A DNA stretch of 54,036 nt from SCTD01 sp038256525 (GTDB lineage Bacteria; Actinomycetota; Actinomycetes; Mycobacteriales; SCTD01), in the NCBI GenBank assembly GCA_038256525.1, contig JBBSKF010000005.1, positions 1-54,036 on the forward strand, given 5' to 3'. The notes beneath the pieces were generated by a model. It had not been told where the DNA came from and ran no database searches. It saw nothing but the letters and a program-made list of their open reading frames with translations. Of this stretch, positions 1-7,286 are shown piece after piece (position 1 is the first letter of the stretch; each line of letters begins with the position of its first letter). A program made the position numbers and the translations under genes.

Positions 1-648
1 CCCGGACACGCCGTAGGCGAGCACGTCGGCCGGTGACAGCAGACCGACCCCGCGGGGCAGCGCGTCGACCATGCGGTCCAGCACGGCAAGGACGGGGCGT
101 ACGCCGGCGATCGCCGCCCGGGCGCGCCCGATCCAGCCGGCGGGGAGGTCCTCCTTCAGCCCCCCTACCCGGTTGTACATGTAGTGCATCCGCCCGCCGG
201 TCGCCTCCTCCATGACCGCTTGCAACGCTTCGCGCTGCGAGAACCCCTGCTGCACAGCGGGGTCCATGGCACCGAGGAACAGCAGGTGGTTGAGCACCCG
301 GTTGAGCTCGGCCAGCAGGGTGCGCAGCCAGGTGGCCCGCTCGGGCACCTGCATGCCGAGCATCCGCTCGACCGCGAGCACGATGCCGAGCTCGTTGCTG
401 AACGCCGACAGCCAGTCGTGCCGGTTGGCGAGCATCACCAGCTGGCGGTAGTCGCGTACCTCGAACAGCTTCTCCGCCCCCCGGTGCAGGAAGCCGACCA
501 CCGGCTCGGCGGTCACGATGCGGTCGCCGTCGAGGGTGAGTGCGAGCTGCAGCACGCCGTGGCTGGACGGGTGGTGGGGGCCGAGGACGAGCACGACGTC
601 GGAGGTGGCGTGGGCGGCGGCGCCGATGCCGACGAGCAGGTCCGCCAC
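1..648 (-). CDS. nuoD: NuoD-like (complex I 49 kDa subunit family) protein, 3' part cut by window edge
   Basis: The first 216 residues are visible; the gene runs off the left edge. It belongs to the NuoD/NDUFS2 family, the quinone-site subunit of respiratory complex I. The family motif GPHHPSSHG lies at residues 23-31 and FLHRGAEKLFE at 53-63. The motifs are divergent from the housekeeping NuoD, which usually reads LHTGIEK, and no nuoC or nuoE flanks the gene on the visible side. This is therefore probably the NuoD paralogue found near panC in streptomycetes, not the main complex I gene. The GTG start at 648 is chosen because it lies just after the stop of the upstream methyltransferase. Its partner complex is not visible, so its function is uncertain. 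Confidence 0.8.
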   Translation of the reverse strand, partial: MADLLVGIGAAAHATSDVVLVLGPHHPSSHGVLQLALTLDGDRIVTAEPVVGFLHRGAEKLFEVRDYRQLVMLANRHDWLSAFSNELGIVLAVERMLGMQVPERATWLRTLLAELNRVLNHLLFLGAMDPAVQQGFSQREALQAVMEEATGGRMHYMYNRVGGLKEDLPAGWIGRARAAIAGVRPVLAVLDRMVDALPRGVGLLSPADVLAYGVSG

Positions 649-658
649 GAAGCCGAGC

Positions 659-1609
659 CTAGATCGCGAGTGGGTCGGTGATCCCGACCGGGCACACGAT
701 CCAGCCGAAGCCACCCAGGCCGCGCGGGTCGAGCAGCTCGGTGGCCTGCGAGGCGACCTGCAGGCCGGCGAGGTAGGTCCGCGGCTCGGTCAGCGACAGC
801 TCGCGGGGCGGGGGTGCGGCATCGACGCCCAGCGCTGCCAGGGCCTCTCGCTGGCGGAGCAGCCGTCCGCCGGCAGCGGCCAGGCACGAGTCCAGCGCGA
901 CGTGGGCCGTCAGGTCGCAGGTCCTGTCCGGAACCGCGAGGACCTGGCGGCCGTCGCGGTAGCCGGTCAGCGTCGGCCGGCGATCCCCGTAGGTCGTCCG
1001 GTCACCCAGCACATGCCCGTAGTCGACCGCGACGGCCAGCCCGCGCCGGACCTGCCCGACCGCTGCTGCCCACGCACGGTCGCGAGCGAGCCCGACCTCC
1101 ACGCGGCGCCCCTGCGGCCACCACCGCTTCGCCCAGGCCAGAGCGTCCGGGGGCGCCGGACCGCCGAGCCGCTCGGTCCCGTCCGCGCCGACCTCGACGA
1201 CCCGCCCGTCGAACAGCACGTCGAGCGGTACGTCGTCCAGCCACTCGTTCGCCACGAGCAGTCCGAACGCCTGCGGGACGGTCGACGTCCAGCCGATCCC
1301 TGTGCCCGGGTCCGGGCCGAGGTCGACGCCGGTCAGCCGCCACCGGGCCGGGACGTCCGGCAGCGCCGACAGCAGCTCCCCTTGGCCCGCACCGACATCC
1401 ACCAGGTCGAAGGGGTCCGGCTGGCCGAGCGCCTCGTCCACGAGTCCGGCGAGCCGGCGTACGGCCGTCGCGAACACCGGGGACGCCGTGACGGACGTAC
1501 GGAAGTGCGCGGCCGGCGCGTGCCGCAGCCAGAAGCCCTCCTGGCCGTAGAGGGCGTCCTGCATCGCCTCGCGCCAGGGCCGGAAGCCGGCGGCAGGGGC
1601 GGTGGTCAC
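659..1609 (-). CDS. midA: MidA/NDUFAF7-family SAM-dependent methyltransferase (DUF185)
   Basis: The protein has 316 residues. The SAM-binding motif I is seen as VDVGAGQGELLSALP in the first third, followed by a typical MidA core with VANEWLDDVPLD and a later VAVDYGH. In mitochondria the homologue NDUFAF7 dimethylates an arginine of the 49 kDa complex I subunit NDUFS2, needed for complex I assembly. Here the gene ends 11 bp upstream of a NuoD-like gene on the same strand, so the likely substrate is encoded next door. The start is taken at the GTG (VTTAPAAGF); no strong ribosome binding site precedes it, so a nearby alternative start is possible. Family assignment is firm; the substrate is inferred. 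Confidence 0.85.
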   Translation of the reverse strand: MTTAPAAGFRPWREAMQDALYGQEGFWLRHAPAAHFRTSVTASPVFATAVRRLAGLVDEALGQPDPFDLVDVGAGQGELLSALPDVPARWRLTGVDLGPDPGTGIGWTSTVPQAFGLLVANEWLDDVPLDVLFDGRVVEVGADGTERLGGPAPPDALAWAKRWWPQGRRVEVGLARDRAWAAAVGQVRRGLAVAVDYGHVLGDRTTYGDRRPTLTGYRDGRQVLAVPDRTCDLTAHVALDSCLAAAGGRLLRQREALAALGVDAAPPPRELSLTEPRTYLAGLQVASQATELLDPRGLGGFGWIVCPVGITDPLAI

Positions 1610-1642
1610 GGCGCAAGCATGTCGCGACCCCCCCTGCCCCTG

Positions 1643-1705
1643 GCACTTCCCCTGCGGTACGACATCCGTGGGCGGCTCAGAGGTGACGGCTCGCAGGGGA
1701 AGTGC
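1643..1705. repeat. Long-spaced 14-bp inverted repeat in the divergent midA/DUF2520 intergenic region
   Basis: The arm GCACTTCCCCTGCG at 1643-1656 is perfectly complementary to CGCAGGGGAAGTGC at 1692-1705, with a 35-nt spacer. It lies between the divergent starts of midA (1609) and the DUF2520 gene (1841). It could form a hairpin in a transcript or be a two-site operator. Confidence 0.7.
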
Positions 1706-1732
1706 GGGAAAGGGGGAGTGCGGGAAAGGGGG
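1701..1732. repeat. 16-bp tandem duplication
   Basis: AGTGCGGGAAAGGGGG occurs twice in succession (1701-1716 and 1717-1732). The first copy overlaps the right arm of the inverted repeat described just before. The purine-rich block lies upstream of the putative promoter of the pan-nad operon. Confidence 0.75.
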
Positions 1733-1770
1733 GCGCGGGGCCGGCGGGGCGTGATCCGGGCCACAGGGGA

Positions 1771-1798
1771 TGGACGGCGCGGGCGGCGGCGTTAAGGT
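1771..1798 (+). promoter_or_regulatory. Candidate promoter of the DUF2520-panC-panD-nadB-nadC-coaX operon
   Basis: TGGACG (1771-1776) and TAAGGT (1793-1798) resemble -35 and -10 elements with a 16-bp spacer, about 40 bp before the first start codon. This was assigned by eye only. Confidence 0.35.
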
Positions 1799-1840
1799 GA
1801 GCAGCGCACCGTCCGGTACCCCACGAGGACTGGAACGACG

Positions 1841-2755
1841 ATGGAGAACAGCAGCGACGCTCCCCGCCCTGGCCGGCTGGCCGTCGGCGTGGTCGGCGTC
1901 GGGCGGGTAGGTGCGGTCCTGGGCGCCGCCCTGGCCCGGGCGGGCCACCACGTCGTCGCGGTCTCTGCGGTGTCCACCGCGTCCCGCGCGCGAGCCGCCG
2001 ACCTGCTGCCCGGCGTGCCGGTCCTGTGTGTCGACGAGGTGCTGGCGCTGTCCGGCCTGGTGCTGCTGACCGTCCCCGACGACGCCCTGCCCGACCTCGT
2101 GGGCGGGCTCGCTGCGACCGGCGGGATCCGCCGCGGCGTCCTGCTGGCCCACACCAGCGGCCGGCACGGCTTGGCGGTCCTCGAGCCGGCGTCCCGCGCA
2201 GGCGCCCTGCCGCTGGCCCTGCACCCGGCGCTGCCCTTCGCCGGCACCCGGGTCGACCTGGAGCGCCTGACCGGCACGTCGTTCGGGGTCACCGCCCCGG
2301 ATCCGCTGCGGGCCGTGGCCGAGGCCCTCGTCGTCGAGATGGGCGGCGAACCGGTCTGGCTGACCGAAGAGCAGCGGCCGGTGTGGCACGCCGCCCTCGC
2401 GCACGGCGCGAACCACCTCACGACGCTGGTCGCGAGCGCCGCTGACCTGCTGCGCGCGACCGGGGTCGAGAAGCCGGCGCAGGTGCTCGGTCCGCTGCTC
2501 GGGGCGGCGCTGGACGGCTCCTTGCGCAGAGGGGACGCCGCGCTCACCGGTCCGGTCGCCCGGGGTGATGCCGCCACCGTGCACGCCCACCTTGCTGCCC
2601 TTGCCCGCGTGGCGCCGGAGGTGCTGCCCGCCTACGTCGCGATGGCCCGGCTCACCGCCGACCGTGCTCTCGCCAGCGGAGCACTCGACCCGGCGCAGGC
2701 ATCGGCGCTGCTCGAAGTGCTGGCCACGACCCCGGGCGGAGGTGTGCCGCGATGA
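1841..2755 (+). CDS. Rossmann-fold oxidoreductase with DUF2520 domain
   Basis: The protein has 304 residues. Residues 11-35 form an NAD(P)-binding Rossmann start (VGVVGVGRVGAVLG), and the C-terminal half is the helical DUF2520 domain (WHAALAHGANHLTTLVASA). The overall fold resembles ketopantoate reductase and pyrroline-5-carboxylate reductase. A GAGGA-like ribosome binding site lies upstream at 1824-1829. The stop overlaps the panC start as ATGA, so it is translationally coupled to pantothenate synthesis. A role as a ketopantoate reductase substitute is an inference from family and neighbours. Classical PanE and PanB are not seen here. Confidence 0.85.
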   Translation: MENSSDAPRPGRLAVGVVGVGRVGAVLGAALARAGHHVVAVSAVSTASRARAADLLPGVPVLCVDEVLALSGLVLLTVPDDALPDLVGGLAATGGIRRGVLLAHTSGRHGLAVLEPASRAGALPLALHPALPFAGTRVDLERLTGTSFGVTAPDPLRAVAEALVVEMGGEPVWLTEEQRPVWHAALAHGANHLTTLVASAADLLRATGVEKPAQVLGPLLGAALDGSLRRGDAALTGPVARGDAATVHAHLAALARVAPEVLPAYVAMARLTADRALASGALDPAQASALLEVLATTPGGGVPR

Positions 2756-3561
2756 TCGTCGCCGAGAAGCGATCCGACCTTGCCGCCGCGCGAGAGGCGA
2801 TGCCCGGCCGGGTCGCCGTCGTCATGACCATGGGCGCGCTGCACGAGGGGCACGCCGCGCTGCTGCGCGCCGCCACCCGTACCGCCGACTCGGTCCTGGC
2901 CACCGTCTTCGTCAACCCGCTGCAGTTCGGGCCCGGCGAGGATCTGGCGCGCTATCCCCGTACCCTCGACGCCGACCTCGCGCTGTGCGAGCGCGAGGGG
3001 GTCGATGCCGTCTTCACGCCGACACCCGAGATCGTCTATCCCGACGGCGACCCGGTCGTACGCGTCGGTGCCGGTCGGCTGGGTGAGGTGTTCGAAGGCG
3101 CGACCCGGCCGGGACACCTCGACGGGGTGCTCACCGTCGTGCTGAAGCTGCTGCACCTCACCCGGCCGGATGTCGCGCTGTTCGGGCAGAAGGACGCCCA
3201 GCAGCTCGCCGCGATCCGGCTCATGGCGCGCGATCTCGACCTGCCGGTGGACGTCGTGGCCGTCCCGACCGTGCGCGACAGCGACGGGCTCGCGCTGTCG
3301 AGTCGCAACCGCTACCTGTCGGCGGCCGAGCGCGGCATCGCCCTCGCCCTGAGCCGGGCGCTCGCGACGCGGAACGTCGAAGCCGGCCGGGCGCTGCTCG
3401 CCGCCGAATCCGGTCTGTCGACAGACTACTTCGACCAGGTGGACAGCACGAGCTTCACCCCCGACCCGGCCGGTGACCTGCTGATCGTCGCCGCGACGGT
3501 GGGCGCGACCCGCCTGATCGACAACCTGCTGCTGACCCCGGGAAGGGGCGAAGTGCCATGA
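2752..3561 (+). CDS. panC: Pantothenate synthetase (pantoate-beta-alanine ligase)
   Basis: The 269-residue enzyme joins pantoate and beta-alanine using ATP, the last step of pantothenate synthesis in the cytoplasm. The HIGH-like nucleotide motif is seen in MTMGALHEGH, followed by VFVNPLQFG, FGQKDAQQ and SSRNRYL, all hallmarks of PanC. Length is normal for the family (about 280). Both ends overlap neighbours by 4 bp (ATGA), upstream with the DUF2520 gene and downstream with panD, so the genes form one translationally coupled operon. The beta-alanine substrate comes from PanD, encoded next. Confidence 0.96.
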   Translation: MIVAEKRSDLAAAREAMPGRVAVVMTMGALHEGHAALLRAATRTADSVLATVFVNPLQFGPGEDLARYPRTLDADLALCEREGVDAVFTPTPEIVYPDGDPVVRVGAGRLGEVFEGATRPGHLDGVLTVVLKLLHLTRPDVALFGQKDAQQLAAIRLMARDLDLPVDVVAVPTVRDSDGLALSSRNRYLSAAERGIALALSRALATRNVEAGRALLAAESGLSTDYFDQVDSTSFTPDPAGDLLIVAATVGATRLIDNLLLTPGRGEVP

Positions 3562-4034
3562 TCCGCACCATGCTCAAGAGCAAGATCCACCGGGCGACGG
3601 TCACCCAGGCCGACCTGCACTACGTCGGCAGCGTCACCGTCGACGAGGACCTCATGGAGGCCGCCGACCTGCTGCCCGGGGAGAAGGTCGCCATCGTCGA
3701 CGTCACCAACGGCGCCCGGCTCGAGACCTACGTCATCGCCGGCCGCCGGGGCAGCGGGGTGCTCGGCATCAACGGGGCCGCGGCCCGGCTCGTCCACGCG
3801 GGAGACCTCGTCATCCTCATCTCGTACGGGCAGTTCGACGACGAGCAGGCGCGGCGCTTTCGGCCGCGGGTCGTGTTCGTCGATGCCGACAACCGGATCG
3901 TCGGCACGGGAGAGGATCCGGCCGAGGTGCTCCCCGGGACGGGCCTGATCCGCGGTGACCTGACGCCGCCGATCGCCTCTCCCACCCGGGCGCACAGCGG
4001 CTCCTACGACGATGACCCCACACTCCTCTGGTGA
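3558..4034 (+). CDS. panD: Aspartate 1-decarboxylase (pyruvoyl enzyme precursor)
   Basis: PanD makes beta-alanine from aspartate for pantothenate synthesis. With the ATG at 3558 the self-cleavage site falls at Gly24-Ser25 (HYVGSVTVD), the standard position, and the catalytic Arg54, Thr57 and Tyr58 (NGARLETYVI) are all in place. That agreement supports the chosen start, which also overlaps the panC stop as ATGA. The protein has 158 residues, about 20-30 longer than typical bacterial PanD, because of a C-terminal tail ending SYDDDPTLLW. The tail is probably disordered. The stop overlaps the nadB start as GTGA. Confidence 0.96.
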   Translation: MIRTMLKSKIHRATVTQADLHYVGSVTVDEDLMEAADLLPGEKVAIVDVTNGARLETYVIAGRRGSGVLGINGAAARLVHAGDLVILISYGQFDDEQARRFRPRVVFVDADNRIVGTGEDPAEVLPGTGLIRGDLTPPIASPTRAHSGSYDDDPTLLW

Positions 4035-5656
4035 CCTCTGTTCACACCCCCGGTCGGCTGCTCGCCCCTGAGCCCGGGTGGATCACGTCCACCGACGTCG
4101 TCGTGGTCGGTTCCGGCGTCGCCGGGTTGACCGCAGCCCTGCACGCCACGGCCGCCGGGAGCGTCCTGCTCGTCACCAAGGTGCTCGTGGACGACGGCTC
4201 GACGCGTTGGGCGCAGGGCGGTGTTGCCGCCGCGTTGGCGCCGGACGACAGCCCCGAGCAGCACCTGAGGGACACCCTCGCCGCCGGCGCCGGGCTCTGC
4301 GACCCCGCGGCCGTGCGCGTCCTGTGCACCGAAGGCCCGGCACGCCTTCGCGAACTCGTCTCACTGGGAGCGGCTTTCGACCGCGAACCCTCTGGTGAGC
4401 TGTCCCGCACCAGGGAGGGCGGCCACTCGCGGGACCGGGTCGTGCACGCGGGCGGCGATGCCACCGGCGTCGAGGTCCAGCGCGCGCTGGTCGCGGCCGT
4501 ACGCGCCCATCCCGCCATCCGCCTGGTCGAGCACGCGCTGGTGCTCGACCTGCTGCAGACGGCCGACGGGGCAGCCGCCGGAGTCACGCTGCATGTGCTC
4601 GGCGAGGGAACCCGGGACGGGGTCGGTGCCGTGCACGCCCGCGCCGTCGTGCTGGCCACCGGTGGCATGGGTCAGGTCTACGCCAGCACGACGAACCCGG
4701 CTGTCTCCACGGGCGACGGGGTGGCTCTCGCTCTGCGGGCGGGGGCGGCGATCGCCGACCTCGAGTTCGTGCAGTTCCACCCCACCGTGCTCTATCTCGG
4801 GGCAGGCTCGACCGGTCAGCAACCCCTTGTGTCGGAGGCGATGAGAGGAGAGGGCGCCTTCCTCGTGGACGCCGCAGGGGACCGCGTGATCACGAGTGCG
4901 GACCATCCGCTGGCCGACCTTGCTCCCCGCGACGTCGTGGCCAAGGCCATCCACCGCCGGATGCTCGACCGCGGCGAGGATCACGTCTTCCTCGATGCCC
5001 GGCACCTGGGCGAGCCCGTCCTGCTGCAGCGTTTCCCGACCATCGTGGGCCGTTGCCGGGAGGCCGGCATCGACCCGGTGCGCCAGCTCGTTCCGGTCGC
5101 TCCTGCGGCGCACTACGCAAGCGGTGGCATCCGCACCGACCTGGCTGGACGCACCTCGGTGCCGGGGCTCTACGCCTGCGGCGAGGTCGCCTGTACGGGT
5201 GTGCACGGGGCCAACCGGCTGGCCTCCAACAGCCTGCTCGAGGGGCTGGTGTTCTCCGCCCGGGTCGGGGCGGATCTCGAGCGCGGCCTCGCGCCGTTCG
5301 AAGCACCCATGACACCGGCCGGCGACCGCATCCTGCTCGACCCGACCGTCCGCGCCGATCTTGCCCAGGCGATGACGCGGGGCGCGGGCGTCCTGCGGAG
5401 CAAGATCTCGCTCGGCGCGACCGCCGACGAGCTCGACGAGCTCGCGACCCACACCAGTGTCGCGCCCTGCCCGGCCGCCTGGGAGGCAACCGACCTGCAC
5501 GCGGTCGCGACCGCGCTCGTGTCGGCGGCGCTGCGCCGGGAGGAGACTCGCGGGGCTCACTGGCGTGAAGATCATCCCGACGAGTCTGCCTCCTGGTTAG
5601 GACATCTGGTGACAACATCGACCGGCACGACGTTCGAGCCATGGGAGCAGACATGA
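4031..5656 (+). CDS. nadB: L-aspartate oxidase
   Basis: The 541-residue flavoenzyme oxidises aspartate to iminoaspartate, the first step of de novo NAD synthesis. The FAD-binding dinucleotide fold is seen near residue 24 (VVVVGSGVAGLTAAL). Further family motifs are RWAQGGVAAAL, the active-site region FVQFHPT, and ACTGVHGANRLASNSLLEG near residue 390. The start is a GTG overlapping the panD stop. The stop overlaps the preferred nadC start. NadA (quinolinate synthase), the usual partner between these steps, is not in the operon and must lie elsewhere. Confidence 0.95.
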   Translation: MTSVHTPGRLLAPEPGWITSTDVVVVGSGVAGLTAALHATAAGSVLLVTKVLVDDGSTRWAQGGVAAALAPDDSPEQHLRDTLAAGAGLCDPAAVRVLCTEGPARLRELVSLGAAFDREPSGELSRTREGGHSRDRVVHAGGDATGVEVQRALVAAVRAHPAIRLVEHALVLDLLQTADGAAAGVTLHVLGEGTRDGVGAVHARAVVLATGGMGQVYASTTNPAVSTGDGVALALRAGAAIADLEFVQFHPTVLYLGAGSTGQQPLVSEAMRGEGAFLVDAAGDRVITSADHPLADLAPRDVVAKAIHRRMLDRGEDHVFLDARHLGEPVLLQRFPTIVGRCREAGIDPVRQLVPVAPAAHYASGGIRTDLAGRTSVPGLYACGEVACTGVHGANRLASNSLLEGLVFSARVGADLERGLAPFEAPMTPAGDRILLDPTVRADLAQAMTRGAGVLRSKISLGATADELDELATHTSVAPCPAAWEATDLHAVATALVSAALRREETRGAHWREDHPDESASWLGHLVTTSTGTTFEPWEQT

Positions 5657-6537
5657 TCTTGAGCCCGGCCACCGAGCAGGCGCTGACTGCCGCGGGGCTC
5701 GACCCTGCGTACGTCCTGGATCTCGTCTCGCGCGCAGTTGCGGAGGACCTCGACGGCGGCGTCGACGTCACCAGCGTCGCGACGGTGCCGGCCGGGCTGC
5801 GCGGGGTGGCGGCGTTCGTCCCCCGCGAGGCCGGCACGGTCGCCGGGACCGGCATTGCCATGGCCGTGCTCGACGTCGTCGTGCCGGGGGTGCAGCACCT
5901 GCTCCCCGCCGTCGACGGCATGGCGGCGCTGCCCGGGCTGTCCGTGCTGGAGGCCGAAGGCCCGGTCCGCGAGCTGCTGACGGCCGAGCGCACGGCGCTC
6001 AACCTGCTGTGCCACCTGTCCGGGATCGCGACTCTCACCCAGACCTGGGTCGACGCGATCGAGGGCACAGGCGCGCGGATCCGGGACACCCGCAAGACGA
6101 CGCCGGGTCTGCGAGCGCTGGAGAAGTACGCCGTTCGCTGCGGTGGCGGCGTCAACCACCGGATGTCGCTGTCGGACGCCGCCCTCGTGAAGGACAACCA
6201 CGTGGTCGCGGCCGGCGGCGTGCAGGCGGCGTTCGCCGCGGTGCGCACAGCCTTTCCCGGGCTGGACGTGGAGGTGGAGTGCGACGCCGTCGCGCAGGTC
6301 GCGGAGGCGGTCGAGGCCGGCGCCGATCTGGTGCTGCTGGACAACATGGACCTGCCGGCTCTGGTCGAGTCGGTCGCGCTGTGTCGAGCCCGCGGAGTGC
6401 GGTCCGAGGCATCCGGCGGACTGACCCTCGCCACGGCTCGCGAGGTTGCCGGCGCCGGCGTCGACTTCCTCGCGGTCGGTGCGCTCACCCACTCCGCCGC
6501 CGTTCTGGACATCGGGGTCGATCTCACGTGCTTCTGA
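5653..6537 (+). CDS. nadC: Nicotinate-nucleotide diphosphorylase (carboxylating), quinolinate phosphoribosyltransferase
   Basis: NadC converts quinolinate and PRPP to nicotinate mononucleotide. Family motifs are RDTRKTTPGLR, YAVRCGGGVNHR, VKDNH, VEVECD and EASGGL. Two ATGs are possible. The one at 5653 is preferred because it overlaps the nadB stop as ATGA and has GGGAG at 5643-5647 with 5-nt spacing; the ATG at 5641 would place that GGGAG inside the gene. The result is 294 residues, normal for the family. Its 3' end overlaps coaX by 10 bp. Confidence 0.95.
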   Translation: MILSPATEQALTAAGLDPAYVLDLVSRAVAEDLDGGVDVTSVATVPAGLRGVAAFVPREAGTVAGTGIAMAVLDVVVPGVQHLLPAVDGMAALPGLSVLEAEGPVRELLTAERTALNLLCHLSGIATLTQTWVDAIEGTGARIRDTRKTTPGLRALEKYAVRCGGGVNHRMSLSDAALVKDNHVVAAGGVQAAFAAVRTAFPGLDVEVECDAVAQVAEAVEAGADLVLLDNMDLPALVESVALCRARGVRSEASGGLTLATAREVAGAGVDFLAVGALTHSAAVLDIGVDLTCF

Positions 6538-7283
6538 CCGTCGACGTCGGCAACACCCAGACCGTGCTCGGACTGTTCGACGGCGAAGCGCTTTTCGAGA
6601 GCTATCGCATCAAGACCGATTCGCGGGTGACCGCGGACGAGCTGGCGCTGATGTTTCGCGGGCTGCTGTCGGAGCACTCCGCGCCCGACGGCGTCGCCGT
6701 CTGCTCCACGGTCCCGGCGGTTCTCGACCAGCTCACCACGATGTTCGACCGCTACTTCGCCGACGTCCCGACCATCGTGGTCGGACCGGGGCTCAAGACC
6801 GGAGTGCCGATCCTCACCGACAACCCGCGGGAGGTCGGCCCGGACCGCATCGTCAACACCCTGGCCGCCCATACGTTGTACGGCGGTCCCGCCATCGTCG
6901 TGGACTTCGGCACCTCGACCAACTTCGATGTGGTGTCGGCGCGCGGGGAGTTCCTCGGCGGGGCGCTCGCCCCCGGGATCGAGATCAGCGTCGACGCGCT
7001 GGCGGCGCGCGCCGCCCGGCTGTTCAAGGTGGAGCTGGTCGAGCCGCGCTCGGTCATCGGCAAGAACACCAGCGAGTCGCTCCAGTCGGGGTTGCTCTAC
7101 GGCTTCGCCGGCCAGGTGGACGGGATGGTCCGCCGCATCTGCGACGAGCTCGGCGCACGGCCGGTCGTGCTGGCGACCGGGGGCCTGTCCCACCTGATGT
7201 TCAGGGTGTGCGAGACGCTCGACCACCACGAGCCGGACCTGACCCTGCACGGACTGCGGCTGGTCTACGAACGCAACCGCTGA
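6528..7283 (+). CDS. coaX: Type III pantothenate kinase
   Basis: CoaX phosphorylates pantothenate, the committed step to coenzyme A, so the operon supplies both the substrate (PanC/PanD) and the kinase. The start is GTG, overlapping the end of nadC. The protein (251 residues) shows the three CoaX motifs: TVDVGNTQT near residue 4, EVGPDRIVN near 100, and IVVDFGTSTNFD near 122, followed by GGALAPGI. It belongs to the acetate/sugar kinase superfamily and needs potassium in characterised members. The gene ends 3 bp before the stop of a convergent gene. Confidence 0.96.
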   Translation: MLLTVDVGNTQTVLGLFDGEALFESYRIKTDSRVTADELALMFRGLLSEHSAPDGVAVCSTVPAVLDQLTTMFDRYFADVPTIVVGPGLKTGVPILTDNPREVGPDRIVNTLAAHTLYGGPAIVVDFGTSTNFDVVSARGEFLGGALAPGIEISVDALAARAARLFKVELVEPRSVIGKNTSESLQSGLLYGFAGQVDGMVRRICDELGARPVVLATGGLSHLMFRVCETLDHHEPDLTLHGLRLVYERNR

Positions 7284-7286
7284 GCG

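Noticed and set aside
659..2590. Very long minus-strand frame across midA and the DUF2520 gene
   Set aside because: The part beyond 1609 is the antisense of the DUF2520 gene and its promoter, with high-GC composition typical of a shadow frame.
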